DNA of 64,000 bases from Desulfatibacillum alkenivorans DSM 16219. Lineage in GTDB: Bacteria > Desulfobacterota > Desulfobacteria > Desulfobacterales > Desulfatibacillaceae. The notes below the pieces were generated by a model that searched no databases, was not told the DNA's origin, and was given only the letters and a program-made list of their open reading frames with translations. Made by a program: the position numbers and the translations under genes. The DNA lies in NCBI RefSeq assembly GCF_900142135.1, contig NZ_FQZU01000008.1, positions 146,926 through 210,925 on the forward strand. Reading direction: 5' to 3'. The stretch's first letter is position 1. Each line of letters starts with the position of its first letter. Of this stretch, positions 45,971 through 54,634 are shown piece by piece.

Positions 45971-48900
45971 TTACTCCCCAAATAAACCCATTTGTATGGG
46001 GGCGGGCTTTTTTTTGCGTTTAAAGGGCTTTTTCAAGTCTTTCATTTCCTCTTTGATGCGTGCGAGGAAAGGACTCGGATCTTGGGAGATAACCTTGCCG
46101 AACATACGGCGCCGCTTGGCGTAGGTCAGCCACAAGCGCCTTTGGGCGCGGGTGAGGGCCACATAGAACAGACGCAATTCCTCTTCCGGGTCGGACTCCT
46201 TGCCTTCCCGGAAATAGGGGATCAGGCCGTCTTCGCAGCCGGTTACGAACACCCCGCGGAACTCCAGGCCCTTGGCCGCGTGCATGGTCATGAGGGAAAC
46301 CCTGTCCGCCTCCGGCTCCAGGGTGTCAGCGTCGCTGGCCAGATTCACCATGTCGCAGAACTTGCCCAAATCGCCGTTAAAATCCTGGGCCATGTCCAGA
46401 ATGCAAGCGCTGGCGGTGCGGCCGTTGCCGCTCCGGGTGTACAACGGCTCCAGGGGGATGGTGTACATCAGGTGCTCCAGGGCTTCCGGAAGAGGGGCGT
46501 CCAGGATTTTTTTCCGGGCTTCCGCAATGGTCTTCCAAACCGTATGGAGCTTGATCTGCTGCGAGTTGGAAAGCCCGGGCAAAGGCAGCCTGCGGGCTGT
46601 TTCCAGGGCTTCGATCAGGCTTTTTCCCTGCGACTCCCCCCAGGAGCGCAGAGTTTCGATGGTTTTATCCCCAATGCCCCGTTTGGGGAAGTTCATGATG
46701 CGTAACAGGTCCAGGTCGGTCCCGGTTTGATTAATCAGCCGGATATAGGATAAAAGCTCCTCCACGCCCGGATGGTCCGCCAACCGTTTTTTGTCCACCA
46801 CCTGGTAAGGAATGCCCGAACGGTCCAGGGCCTCCATCATAGGCGGAAGCTGGATGCGGGTGCGAAACAGAACGGCGAAGTCGCCGAAGCTCCAATCCTC
46901 GGAGCCTGCGTCCATGTCCGTTCGTCCTGAATCCAGGGAAAAATGGCTGACTCCGCCCACCATGCTTTCCATGATGTGCACAATGGCTTCGGATTCCGCG
47001 GCCGAGGTGGGCGTGTCAATAACCATAATTTGATCCGCGCCCACAATGCCGGAATGCAGCCCGAAATCCTGCCCCGGCTCGCCCATGACCTGGCCGGCGA
47101 CTTTCAGCACCGTTTCCGTGGAGCGGTAATTGGTGGAAAGCTCGATGATTCGCGCCTGGGGATAATCCTCCCCGAACCGGTTGAAAAAGCCCGCGTCCGA
47201 GCCCCGAAAACCGTAAATGGCCTGATCCGGGTCACCGATTACGGTCAAGTCGGCCTCCGGCGGGCAAAGAAGCCGCAACAGCCGGTATTGGACGTGGTTG
47301 ACGTCCTGGAACTCGTCCACGCACACATGGGGGAAGCGTTTTTGCAAGGATTCGCGATACAGGGAATCCGCCTCGATAGCCCGGACCGCCTTGTACATGA
47401 GGTCGTCAAAATCCAAAAGCCCCAGCCCGGAGATCGTGGTCTGATAAGCTGCGTAAGCCTCTTGCATGGCCCCGGCCTTGTTTTCCAAATCCTGAAATTC
47501 CGCCGAGGAGGGGGACGCCATTTGCTGCTTGGCTAAAGAAATATGCAGGGAAGCAAGCTCCGGCTTGATCTTTTTTATCCCGGCCTCTTTTAAGGCCTTT
47601 TTGATGTAAAAAAGCCGGTCCTTCTCGCCCAAAACGCTTATGGCGCGCCCTTCCGCCTCGGCAAGCTCCCGCAGCAAGGTCAGGCAAAAGGCGTGGAAGG
47701 TGGCGACAAAAACCTTGCCGCCGTTTTCGCCCAGCATGTCTTTCAGCCGATGGGCCATTTCTCGGGCTGCCTGATTGGTGAAGGTGATGGCCAGGATGGA
47801 TTCGGGCGCCGCGCCGGATTTTTCAACCAATCGGGCGATCCGGTGGGTCAGGGTCCGGGTTTTTCCCGTGCCCGGCCCGGCCTTGATAAGCAGGGGCGAG
47901 CCTTCATGATTGACCGCGCTTTCCTGGACCGCGTTCAGGGCGAAGGGCTTGGGCGCCGGTCTTTCCTTGGGCGTTTGATTGCGGACGGCCAGAGAAAGAA
48001 GCTCCTTGGGCTCCAGGTCGTTTTCCGTAGAAACTTCCTCTTCCGGTTCCCGTGGATATTCCTCAATTTCCTGGGGGGCGTCGAAAAGTCCGGCCTGCTC
48101 AACCGCCGGTTCATTTTCTACGGACTTTTTTTTTCCGGTTATGGCTTTTTTTTTCGGCTTGGGAATGTCGAACAGGGCCTGTTGCCCTAAAAGCCCTTCC
48201 CGCTCCTGGGCGTCAAAGACCGCCACGGTCCCGTACTCGCCGTCAAAGCCGCCCTTGAGGACGATGCTTCCGGACCGCATGCGGCTGACAGCTTCGGCCA
48301 GCAGCGGCAGGGGGGACTTCTCCAATTCCTCGGGCGAGGCGTCCTTGATGACGTAAAGCTCAGGCCCGACAGCCTTGAGGGTTTCGTCATAGGCCGTCTT
48401 GACCTTTTTACTGGCTGGCCCCACGCCCAGAATGTTGGACAGAATGTCCACCAGCGGAACCAGGCTGTAAAAGGGGTGGCGGCGCTCGGGCAGTTGACCC
48501 TCTTCGCGATCCGCCAGGGCTTCCACACGATGCAAAACGCCCAGGGTCAGGGGCTTGCCGCAGACCGGGCACAGGCATCCGTTGGCCAGGCTTTCAGGAG
48601 GCGTCAGGCAAACGTTGCATTTGCGATGCCCGTCCAGGTGGTATTTCCCTTCTTCCGGAAAAAACTCAATGGTGCCCAGAAAATCCTCGCCGGTTTTCAA
48701 AGCCCTGCTCATGGCGGGAAACGAAAGCTCCGCGCCGAACAGGTTGGCCTCCCTGGCCAGTTTGGACGGCGAGTGGGCGTCGGAATTTGACACCAGAGTT
48801 CTGCCGTCCAGATCCGAAACCCGCCAGTTCATGGGCGGGTCGGACGAAAGCCCGGTTTCCAGGGCGTAGATGTGGGGCGAAAGGTCTTCAAAGCATTCTT

Positions 48901-49447
48901 CAATGGAGTCAAAACCCGACTTGGAGCCCAAAAGGGAGAACCACGGCGTCCAGATATGAGCCGGGATGAAAAGCCCGTCAGGATCGAACTCCAGCATGTA
49001 TTCCAGCAGGATTTTGGCGTCCAGGCCCAGGATGGGCCTGCCGTCGGATTTGATGTTGCCAATGGAGTCCAGCTTTTCGTTGAACTTGGCGGCCTTGTCC
49101 AGGTCCGGCATCAGGATGACGTTATGATTCTTCCTCGTGGCGTCGTTTTTTTTGTAGATGTTGCTGATTTCCGCACTGAGGATAAAACGCACCTCTCCTT
49201 TGCAGGATGCGGGAACTTGTGCGTCTATGGGCGCCGCCAGTTCCGGCTTGAGCTTGAACAGTCCGGGCTCGGCGGGCTCCAGCTTCTCCCGGATTTCCGC
49301 AAACCAGGCGGGATGGGTGAAATCCCCGGTCCCCACCACGGTCAGGCCTTTTAATTGCGCCCAATAATGCAGGTTTTCCAGGTTCAGGTCCCGGGCCGTC
49401 GCCCGGGAGTAGCAAGAGTGGATGTGGAAGTCAGCGGCGAATGGCAT
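45971..49447 (-). CDS. EndoQ-like PHP nuclease fused to a UvrD/Rep-type SF1 helicase
   Basis: A 1158-residue fusion. Residues 1-430 match the COG1379/TIGR00375 PHP family: FHIHSCYS (metal His pair), GTGDFTHPAWF, HIWTPWFSLLGS, SNSDAHSP and a zinc ribbon CNVC...CPVC at about 277-296. Archaeal EndoQ, which nicks DNA at deaminated bases, belongs here. After a charged linker (430-500), residues about 500-1158 are an SF1A helicase: Walker A GPGTGKT at 524-530, CVDEFQDVNHVQYRLL, IGDPDQAIYGFRGSD, STNYRST, SLMTMHAAKGLEF and LFYVALTRAQRRLW. Three QxxLF motifs (422-426, 451-455, 1152-1156) look like sliding-clamp-binding peptides. It starts 21 bases after the thioredoxin gene. Confidence 0.9.
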   Translation of the reverse strand: MPFAADFHIHSCYSRATARDLNLENLHYWAQLKGLTVVGTGDFTHPAWFAEIREKLEPAEPGLFKLKPELAAPIDAQVPASCKGEVRFILSAEISNIYKKNDATRKNHNVILMPDLDKAAKFNEKLDSIGNIKSDGRPILGLDAKILLEYMLEFDPDGLFIPAHIWTPWFSLLGSKSGFDSIEECFEDLSPHIYALETGLSSDPPMNWRVSDLDGRTLVSNSDAHSPSKLAREANLFGAELSFPAMSRALKTGEDFLGTIEFFPEEGKYHLDGHRKCNVCLTPPESLANGCLCPVCGKPLTLGVLHRVEALADREEGQLPERRHPFYSLVPLVDILSNILGVGPASKKVKTAYDETLKAVGPELYVIKDASPEELEKSPLPLLAEAVSRMRSGSIVLKGGFDGEYGTVAVFDAQEREGLLGQQALFDIPKPKKKAITGKKKSVENEPAVEQAGLFDAPQEIEEYPREPEEEVSTENDLEPKELLSLAVRNQTPKERPAPKPFALNAVQESAVNHEGSPLLIKAGPGTGKTRTLTHRIARLVEKSGAAPESILAITFTNQAAREMAHRLKDMLGENGGKVFVATFHAFCLTLLRELAEAEGRAISVLGEKDRLFYIKKALKEAGIKKIKPELASLHISLAKQQMASPSSAEFQDLENKAGAMQEAYAAYQTTISGLGLLDFDDLMYKAVRAIEADSLYRESLQKRFPHVCVDEFQDVNHVQYRLLRLLCPPEADLTVIGDPDQAIYGFRGSDAGFFNRFGEDYPQARIIELSTNYRSTETVLKVAGQVMGEPGQDFGLHSGIVGADQIMVIDTPTSAAESEAIVHIMESMVGGVSHFSLDSGRTDMDAGSEDWSFGDFAVLFRTRIQLPPMMEALDRSGIPYQVVDKKRLADHPGVEELLSYIRLINQTGTDLDLLRIMNFPKRGIGDKTIETLRSWGESQGKSLIEALETARRLPLPGLSNSQQIKLHTVWKTIAEARKKILDAPLPEALEHLMYTIPLEPLYTRSGNGRTASACILDMAQDFNGDLGKFCDMVNLASDADTLEPEADRVSLMTMHAAKGLEFRGVFVTGCEDGLIPYFREGKESDPEEELRLFYVALTRAQRRLWLTYAKRRRMFGKVISQDPSPFLARIKEEMKDLKKPFKRKKKPAPIQMGLFGE

Positions 49448-49468
49448 GAACGGAAATCCGTGTTTGGG

Positions 49469-49951
49469 TTATTTTCTTTGGCTCATAAAATCCTTGAGTG
49501 TGATTTTATCATAGGATTTTGAGCCCAAATACTCCAGCATGACCATAAATTGCTCCGGCGGCATGAATCCGGGGCTGATCGCCAGGCCGGAGTTGGTGGA
49601 CAAAGGCGCCAGGCCGTCGTTGGAAAACCCGTTGGCCGGAAATCCCCTGACGTAAAATTTGGAGGCCATTTTTTTGGCGGCGTCGCTTTTTTCCGGATTC
49701 AGCCTGACGGATAAAAAATTGTCGTTCAGGTATTTAACGACTTTAGGATCCTTGAAGGTGCTGGCGTCCATTTTTTTGCAGTAGCCGCACCAGTCCGTAT
49801 AAAAATGCAGATAAACCAGCTTATCCCCGTTTTTTACGCTGTCCTGGGCCGCCTCCAAGGTGGTCCAGTTAATGGTGGAGGCGCTCAGGCCTGTACTCGC
49901 CATGGCAAGGCATAAGGCCAGGGCCAGAATAATGGTTTTCACTGGTTTCAT
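49469..49951 (-). CDS. Exported thioredoxin-fold protein
   Basis: A 160-residue periplasmic thioredoxin-like protein with signal peptide (TIILALALCLAMASTGLSAS) and the redox site YTDWCGYCKKMDASTF (WCGYC), as in DsbD gamma-domain and Thioredoxin_7 proteins. It lies 12 bases after the CcdA-type gene. Together they form a split DsbD: the membrane protein passes electrons from cytoplasmic thioredoxin, and this protein delivers them to periplasmic disulfides. The nuclease-helicase gene follows after 21 bases. Confidence 0.87.
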   Translation of the reverse strand: MKPVKTIILALALCLAMASTGLSASTINWTTLEAAQDSVKNGDKLVYLHFYTDWCGYCKKMDASTFKDPKVVKYLNDNFLSVRLNPEKSDAAKKMASKFYVRGFPANGFSNDGLAPLSTNSGLAISPGFMPPEQFMVMLEYLGSKSYDKITLKDFMSQRK

Positions 49952-49963
49952 GTCTTGTCTCCT

Positions 49964-50722
49964 TTAAATCCAGTCCAGAATAAGTGCAACCCCCAGCAGA
50001 AACATAACGCCTCCCGCCGTGGGCATAATAAAGCGCATATATTTTTTGGCCTTGGCCAGAAATTCCAGCAACAGATTCACAAAAATCGCCAGAATCAAAA
50101 AGGGCGCCGCCAGCCCAATGGAATACACCGCCAGCAATGCTCCGCCCCGTATGGCCGTTTCCTGGTTGGCGGCCATCATGAGCACGCTCATTATAAACGG
50201 CCCCATGCACGGCGTCCAGCCCGCGCCAAAGGCCATTCCCACCATGAACATGCCTATCATGCTGGCGGGCCTCTCTGCGAAGTGAAAACGCTTCTCAACG
50301 TCCAGGGCCTTAATGTGGAAAAGCCCCATGACATGCAGGGCCAGAATAATCACCACAATGCCGCCGGCGATCCGGATGGTCGCCATATGCTCCAGCAGCA
50401 GGGCGCCCAAAGCCGAGGTGGTCATGCCAAAGGCCGTGAACACAAAGGAAAACCCGGCGCAAAAAAGGATGGTGGATAAAATCAGACGCCTGCGGATTTT
50501 CTTCTGGACGGCCTCAGGCTCCGGACCGGGAGGGGCGCCCTCCCTGTCGTGGAAAACCAGGTCCTTGCGCTCTTTTCCACCGGGCCTATCCACCAATTGG
50601 TCCAGCGAAGCCCCTGCCAGAAAGGCGAAATAAGCAGGCACCAGGGGCAGCACGCAGGGGGAGAAAAAGGAAAGCAGGCCCTGGATCAGGGCGGCGAAGA
50701 AACTGACATCAGTTTGAAACAT
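49964..50722 (-). CDS. CcdA/DsbD transmembrane electron-transfer protein
   Basis: A 252-residue inner-membrane protein with six hydrophobic segments. The two redox Cys motifs of the family are FFSPCVLPLVPAYFAFLAG near the N-terminus and GAGWTPCMGPFIMSVLMM near residue 165. It moves reducing power across the membrane to periplasmic thioredoxin-like proteins, here most likely the next gene product (12-base gap). A charged loop follows the first helix. Roles in cytochrome c maturation or disulfide reduction cannot be separated from sequence. Confidence 0.9.
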   Translation of the reverse strand: MFQTDVSFFAALIQGLLSFFSPCVLPLVPAYFAFLAGASLDQLVDRPGGKERKDLVFHDREGAPPGPEPEAVQKKIRRRLILSTILFCAGFSFVFTAFGMTTSALGALLLEHMATIRIAGGIVVIILALHVMGLFHIKALDVEKRFHFAERPASMIGMFMVGMAFGAGWTPCMGPFIMSVLMMAANQETAIRGGALLAVYSIGLAAPFLILAIFVNLLLEFLAKAKKYMRFIMPTAGGVMFLLGVALILDWI

Positions 50723-50784
50723 GATTACGCTCTCAGAATCGGTCAGATGATATGGGGAATAATCTTCTTGCCCCGGCCGGTTCC

Positions 50785-51630
50785 CTACCCAAGCTCCTCG
50801 CCGCGCTTTTTAGCGGCCAGCATGCCCTTGACAATAGCCTCCAGCACCTTGTTTTCATGGAAAACAGTTAGGGCCGCAGCCGTTGTGCCGCCTTTGGAGG
50901 TCACTTTTTTCCGCAACAGGCCGGGCGCCTCGCCCGTTTCCTCCATAAGCAGGGCCGCGCCTTTAATGGTCTGGATGGCCATTGCAAGCGCTTTATCCTC
51001 AGGCAGACCCGCTTCAACGCCTCCCCGGACCATGGCTTCAGCCAAATAAAACACGTAAGCCGGGCCCGAACCGGAAAGGGCGGTCACGCCGTTGATGTCC
51101 TTTTCGTCGAACCACAAGGCCTTGCCCGCCGCGTCCATAATCGTCTGGGCGGTTAGCCGGTCTTCTTCGGCAGTGTATGCATTGGCCGCCATGCCGGCCA
51201 TGCCCTGGCCCACTAAAGCCGGGGTGTTGGGCATCACCCGGACGATGGGCAGCCTGGATTTGGCATCTTCGTCCAATCCTGTATAAAGGATGTCCTCCAT
51301 TTTGGCGCAGCCCACGCCGGCTGCAATGGAAATAATCAGCTTACGGCCTTCTCCGGGGAATTCGGGAGATGCTGCCAGGTTTTCCAATACTTCAGGAAGA
51401 AACTGGGGCTTGACAGCCAGCACCACGGCATTGGATTTGGCGAAAACCTGGGCGTTATCCTGGGTGGTTGTCACGCCGAACTCCTTTTCCGCAAGTTCCA
51501 GGCGCTCCACTGCAATGTCCGAGGCGATGATATTTTTTGGGGGAAGAACCTCAGACTTGACCAATGCGCCGATTATGGCCCAGGCCATGTTTCCTGCCCC
51601 TATAAAGCCGATAGATAGGTTTTTATTCAT
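50785..51630 (-). CDS. proC: Pyrroline-5-carboxylate reductase
   Basis: Last step of proline synthesis: reduces pyrroline-5-carboxylate with NAD(P)H. The protein has 281 residues. The N-terminal Rossmann motif is IGFIGAGNMAWAIIG, VLAVKPQFLPEVLE and the MPNTPALVGQGMAGMAAN segment are ProC hallmarks, and the C-terminal signature is ALSGSGPAYVFYLAEAM. ATG 51630 gives a normal N-terminus; the frame continues to 51672. AGGAGA lies about 13 bases upstream, slightly far. Divergent from the cation-efflux gene; the ccdA gene follows on the same strand after 62 bases. Confidence 0.93.
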   Translation of the reverse strand: MNKNLSIGFIGAGNMAWAIIGALVKSEVLPPKNIIASDIAVERLELAEKEFGVTTTQDNAQVFAKSNAVVLAVKPQFLPEVLENLAASPEFPGEGRKLIISIAAGVGCAKMEDILYTGLDEDAKSRLPIVRVMPNTPALVGQGMAGMAANAYTAEEDRLTAQTIMDAAGKALWFDEKDINGVTALSGSGPAYVFYLAEAMVRGGVEAGLPEDKALAMAIQTIKGAALLMEETGEAPGLLRKKVTSKGGTTAAALTVFHENKVLEAIVKGMLAAKKRGEELG

Positions 51631-51725
51631 ACTGGCGTTTGTTTCTCCTGTCTTTTTAAGCATTGCTGTCAATAAGCATCCCTATAGAGGTAAACACCCT
51701 TGCTCTCTTTGTCAACGATAATGGC

Positions 51726-51764
51726 TTTTTCCATAGCTCATACCCATTGACTTTTATGGAAAAA
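51726..51764. promoter_or_regulatory. 10-bp perfect inverted repeat in the proC/cation-efflux divergent promoter region
   Basis: TTTTTCCATA (51726-51735) and TATGGAAAAA (51755-51764) are exact reverse complements, 19 bases apart, 20 bases upstream of the cation-efflux start. The spacing places both arms on one face of DNA, as for a dimeric regulator, or they may form an RNA leader hairpin. Confidence 0.45.
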
Positions 51765-51783
51765 TTGTGGCAAAATTCCATTC

Positions 51784-52668
51784 ATGAAAGACGTTTCCAT
51801 TCAAGTAAAAGCCGGCTATAAAGTAACCCTGGTAGGCCTGATTGCCAACGTGGCGCTCACGATTCTTAAGCTTACCCTCGGCGTGGTGGGGCGCAGCCAG
51901 GCCCTTATTGCGGACGCGGTTCACTCGGTATCCGATCTTTTTTCCGATTTTGTGGTTATTCTGGGCCTCCATTTCGGCCGAAAAACCGCCGACGACCGCC
52001 ATCATTTCGGCCACGGACGCCTGGAAACCATGGCCACGACGGTGGTCAGCATCTTTCTGGCGGCGGCGGGCGTTGGAATCGGGGTGGACGCAGGCCGGGC
52101 GATTTATTTTCACACCACCTGTCCTCCTTCCTGGATTGCCCTGATCGGCGCCGGCCTTTCCATTTTGGTTAAAGAACTCCTTTACCGTTACACCGCCCAT
52201 GTGGGCAATAAAATCAAAAGCAAGGTGGTCGTAGCCAACGCCTGGCATCACAGATCCGACGCCTGGTCATCCGTCGCGGTATTCGCGGGCGTGGCCGGCG
52301 CCCAGTTTCACCCGGACCTTGCCGTTCTTGACTCTTACGCCGCCCTCCTGGTTTCCTTTGTGGTCCTTATGGTGGGCGTCAAAATGTTCTGGGAAGCGAT
52401 CAAGGAGCTGACCGACGCCGCCCCGGACCCGGACACCCTGGATAAAATCAACGGCTGCATTTGCGCCGTGCCCGGAGTTCAAGACGTGCATGACCTGAAA
52501 GTCCGCACCTCAGCCGATATGCTCCAAATGCAGGTCCACATCGTGGTGGACGGAAACCTGAGCGTCCGCCAGGGCCACAGCATCGCCAAAGAGGTGGAAA
52601 AATGCCTTTTTGACGAAATCAGAGAAGTGGTGGACGTGGTGGTTCACGTGGACCCGGCCGACGATTAA
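51784..52668 (+). CDS. Cation diffusion facilitator (CDF) efflux carrier
   Basis: A 294-residue inner-membrane metal/proton antiporter. About six membrane helices; the metal-site pairs are ADAVHSVSDLFSDF in helix 2 and NAWHHRSDAWSSVAV in helix 5. The RHHFGHGRLET loop and the C-terminal cytoplasmic domain (VHDLKVRTSADMLQMQVHIVV) are typical. It exports Zn, Fe, Mn or similar; the helix 2 pair is HxxxD and the helix 5 pair HxxxD, compatible with Zn or Mn/Fe specificity. No good ribosome-binding site is visible before ATG 51784. Convergent with the TIGR02757 gene, 12 bases away. Confidence 0.92.
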   Translation: MKDVSIQVKAGYKVTLVGLIANVALTILKLTLGVVGRSQALIADAVHSVSDLFSDFVVILGLHFGRKTADDRHHFGHGRLETMATTVVSIFLAAAGVGIGVDAGRAIYFHTTCPPSWIALIGAGLSILVKELLYRYTAHVGNKIKSKVVVANAWHHRSDAWSSVAVFAGVAGAQFHPDLAVLDSYAALLVSFVVLMVGVKMFWEAIKELTDAAPDPDTLDKINGCICAVPGVQDVHDLKVRTSADMLQMQVHIVVDGNLSVRQGHSIAKEVEKCLFDEIREVVDVVVHVDPADD

Positions 52669-52680
52669 CGGCTTAGGCCT

Positions 52681-53448
52681 TCACATGAATAACTCCGGCT
52701 CCGCCATGGAAATCCGGGTTAAGGCGAAGTCGTAGCGCACCGGATCTTCCGGACAGATCTCGCCAAAGGCCCTGGAAGCCTCCAGAGCCGTCTTCAAGTC
52801 GTTTTGCTTTCTGCTCGTCAACTTTAAAGAACGGCATATCCTGCCCATATGCACGTCCATGGGGACGATCAACTGTCTGGGATGCACGCAGGTCCACCCT
52901 CCGGGGTCCACGTCGTCTTTTCGCACAATCCAGCGTAAAAACAAATTCATGCGCTTGCATGCACTGCCCTTGGATGGATCCGGGACCAAATGCCCGGCGC
53001 CTTCCAAACCCGCTTTCATCATGAGGTCGTAAAACGCCGCCATGGAGGGCATGACATGCTCATGATCCGGACTCGCGCCCTGGGCGTAGGCTCGCTCCAG
53101 GGAGCCGTAATCCTGGTTCAGGCGTTTAACGGCCCTGAACAAAGCGGCAAGATGATCCGCTTTGCAAAATCGGTGGCAAAAGCCCTCAAAAAGGCAGGGA
53201 AGGGCGCTCTGGCTGCATGCGGCCAGAAATTCGGCCGGGCGGGGGCCTAGTAGGTCCAGAACCAGGGATATGCTCCGGCGGATGAGCGCAACTCGTCCGT
53301 ACGCCAGGGAGGCGGCAAGCAGCGCCACAATTTCCCGGTCGCGAAGGTCTGGGAAAAAATGGACGAATTCTAAGGGATCGGTGGAAAGATATTCAGGACG
53401 GTTATACTTTTTGTAGGCGGATTCTAAGGTCTTCTTGTCGCTTTTCAA
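52681..53448 (-). CDS. TIGR02757/DUF2400 family protein
   Basis: A 255-residue protein of the TIGR02757 family, of unknown function. Family segments: [66 protein letters not shown] and [13 protein letters not shown]. The family is sometimes described as related to HhH-GPD DNA glycosylases, which would make it a candidate DNA-binding protein (inference). No ATG fits; TTG 53448 is chosen because CCAGGAGACAT stands just upstream and the protein then begins [14 protein letters not shown]. The start lies inside the rubredoxin gene (47-base overlap). Confidence 0.82.
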   Translation of the reverse strand: MKSDKKTLESAYKKYNRPEYLSTDPLEFVHFFPDLRDREIVALLAASLAYGRVALIRRSISLVLDLLGPRPAEFLAACSQSALPCLFEGFCHRFCKADHLAALFRAVKRLNQDYGSLERAYAQGASPDHEHVMPSMAAFYDLMMKAGLEGAGHLVPDPSKGSACKRMNLFLRWIVRKDDVDPGGWTCVHPRQLIVPMDVHMGRICRSLKLTSRKQNDLKTALEASRAFGEICPEDPVRYDFALTRISMAEPELFM

Positions 53449-53593
53449 AATGTCTCCTGGACCCGCTGCAGACCGGACACGTCCAATCTTTTTCCAAATC
53501 CTGAAATGCGGTCCCGGGCGGAGTCTGGCTCTCCCGGTCTCCTTTGTGCGGATCGTACACGTAGCCGCATACCTCGCAAAGGTACTGGTCCAT
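53402..53593 (-). CDS. Rubredoxin
   Basis: A 63-residue iron protein with one Fe(Cys)4 site. The two knuckles are [16 protein letters not shown] and [15 protein letters not shown]. The usual spacing ([12 protein letters not shown]) is present, and the tail is about ten residues longer than in classical rubredoxins. In anaerobes it carries electrons to oxygen- or superoxide-reducing enzymes. It follows the Fur/PerR-type regulator gene on the same strand (44-base gap), consistent with an oxidative-stress unit. Its last 47 bases overlap the TIGR02757 start region. Confidence 0.93.
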   Translation of the reverse strand: MDQYLCEVCGYVYDPHKGDRESQTPPGTAFQDLEKDWTCPVCSGSRRHFEKRQEDLRIRLQKV

Positions 53594-53637
53594 TCAGGTT
53601 CCTCCCCCTTCATGGCTGGTTCATTGTGGGTTCTGAG

Positions 53638-54054
53638 CTAAACGGCTTTGGTGGCCCTGCAATTCTGGCACAACCCTGTCAATTCCAAACGGTATCCGGA
53701 AATGTCAAATCCTTCTATGGCTTCAGAGGGGATTTTAGGCATCGGAAACGCCTTGGCAGGTATGTCAATCACCGAACCGCACATGGCGCAGCGGGCATGA
53801 TGATGCTCGCTTGTGTCGCCGTCGTACCTGCGCTGCGTGCCGGAAACTTCCAGTTTCAGCACCTCTCCCGCTGCAGAGAGGGTCTCCAGGTTCCGGTACA
53901 CGGTCGCCAGGCTGATTCGGGGTAGACGCTTACGGACCATCTCGTAAACCTGATCCGCCGTGGGGTGGCTCGTAACCTTTCTGAGCTCTTCAAGGATAAC
54001 CTTGCGTTGCCGCGTCATCCTGAATTGCTGTTTGTCGGATTCCATATTCATCAT
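53638..54054 (-). CDS. Fur-family metalloregulator (PerR-like)
   Basis: A 138-residue DNA-binding regulator. The winged helix spans about residues 10-85 (MTRQRKVILEELRKV, HPTADQVYEMVRKRLPRISL, ATVYRNLETLSAAGEV). The C-terminal half has the metal His cluster SEHHHARCAMCGSVID and a second pair in TGLCQNCRA, giving two CxxC pairs for the structural zinc. Short length and the neighbouring rubredoxin favour PerR (peroxide sensing) over Fur, but the sensor residues cannot be assigned with certainty. GTGAGAG precedes the start; ATG 54045 is an alternative. Confidence 0.9.
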   Translation of the reverse strand: MMNMESDKQQFRMTRQRKVILEELRKVTSHPTADQVYEMVRKRLPRISLATVYRNLETLSAAGEVLKLEVSGTQRRYDGDTSEHHHARCAMCGSVIDIPAKAFPMPKIPSEAIEGFDISGYRLELTGLCQNCRATKAV

Positions 54055-54069
54055 CTCTCACCGCAGGCA

Positions 54070-54098
54070 GTATTAATTCCTATTTGTATATTAGTCAA
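54070..54098 (-). promoter_or_regulatory. Candidate promoter of the Fur-family gene
   Basis: On the minus strand TTGACT (54093-54098), 17 bases, then TAATAC (54070-54075). The spacer and flanks are an AT-rich imperfect dyad, as expected for an autoregulatory Fur/PerR box. The -10 match is poor. Confidence 0.33.
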
Positions 54099-54212
54099 GA
54101 CTTTTTGCACCACTCGTTGTGTGAAATAGAATACACCGTATAATCAAGCGGCTTGACCAAAAAAACAAGCGCCGGCGTGAGAAAATAATGGTCTAATATG
54201 GAAATTCAAGGT

Positions 54213-54249
54213 AAGAAAACGCCCGGAGGCGGTTTTTCCTCCGGGCGTT
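54213..54249 (-). terminator. Terminator after the zinc-ribbon gene
   Basis: AACGCCCGGAGG (54218-54229) pairs perfectly with CCTCCGGGCGTT (54238-54249), loop 8 bases. On the minus strand the stem is followed by TTCTTACC, so a short T-rich tail is present. Confidence 0.8.
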
Positions 54250-54265
54250 GAACTTGATTGCTCAC

Positions 54266-54448
54266 TTAAAAGTCGGCCTTGCATTGGGTGAAGTCGACGG
54301 GCTTGTTGCACTTCTTGCAAGTACGGGGTTTGTCGAATTCGTCGGAAAAAATTTCCATTTCCTCCCCGCATTCAGGGCACTTGCAGGTAAAGGACTTCAG
54401 GTCTTTGTTCGCCTCAAAACCAGGACAATGTTGGGGTGTGTTGGACAT
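54266..54448 (-). CDS. Small zinc-ribbon protein
   Basis: A 60-residue protein with two Cys pairs, CKCPECGEEMEIF and RTCKKCNKPVDF, forming a zinc ribbon, plus one further Cys near each end. The start is set by AAAGGAGG six to seven bases upstream of ATG 54448; the longer frame to 54508 is not needed. It sits alone between its own terminator and the fumarase promoter region, divergent from fumarase and on the same strand as the PerR-like gene. Function unknown; size and site suggest a metal-binding or rubredoxin-like accessory. Confidence 0.8.
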   Translation of the reverse strand: MSNTPQHCPGFEANKDLKSFTCKCPECGEEMEIFSDEFDKPRTCKKCNKPVDFTQCKADF

Positions 54449-54634
54449 AGAAGCCTCCTTTCTTAGGTGAATGTGCGGGGCGGTGAACAGTCGATGCACG
54501 CCGCCCATGATATTAACGACTTATGTGTCAGAATAAGCCAAGCAAAGCTTGTGTTTGAAATTAGAATCCCATATATTTATGTTTTAGATCCCGGCAAGCA
54601 ATTTGGCCGCGTCCGAAAAACAGGAGACTTAAAA

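Noticed and set aside
54467..54634. Upstream extension of fumarase
   Set aside because: It spans the divergent promoter region, and CAGGAGA precedes the ATG at 54635.
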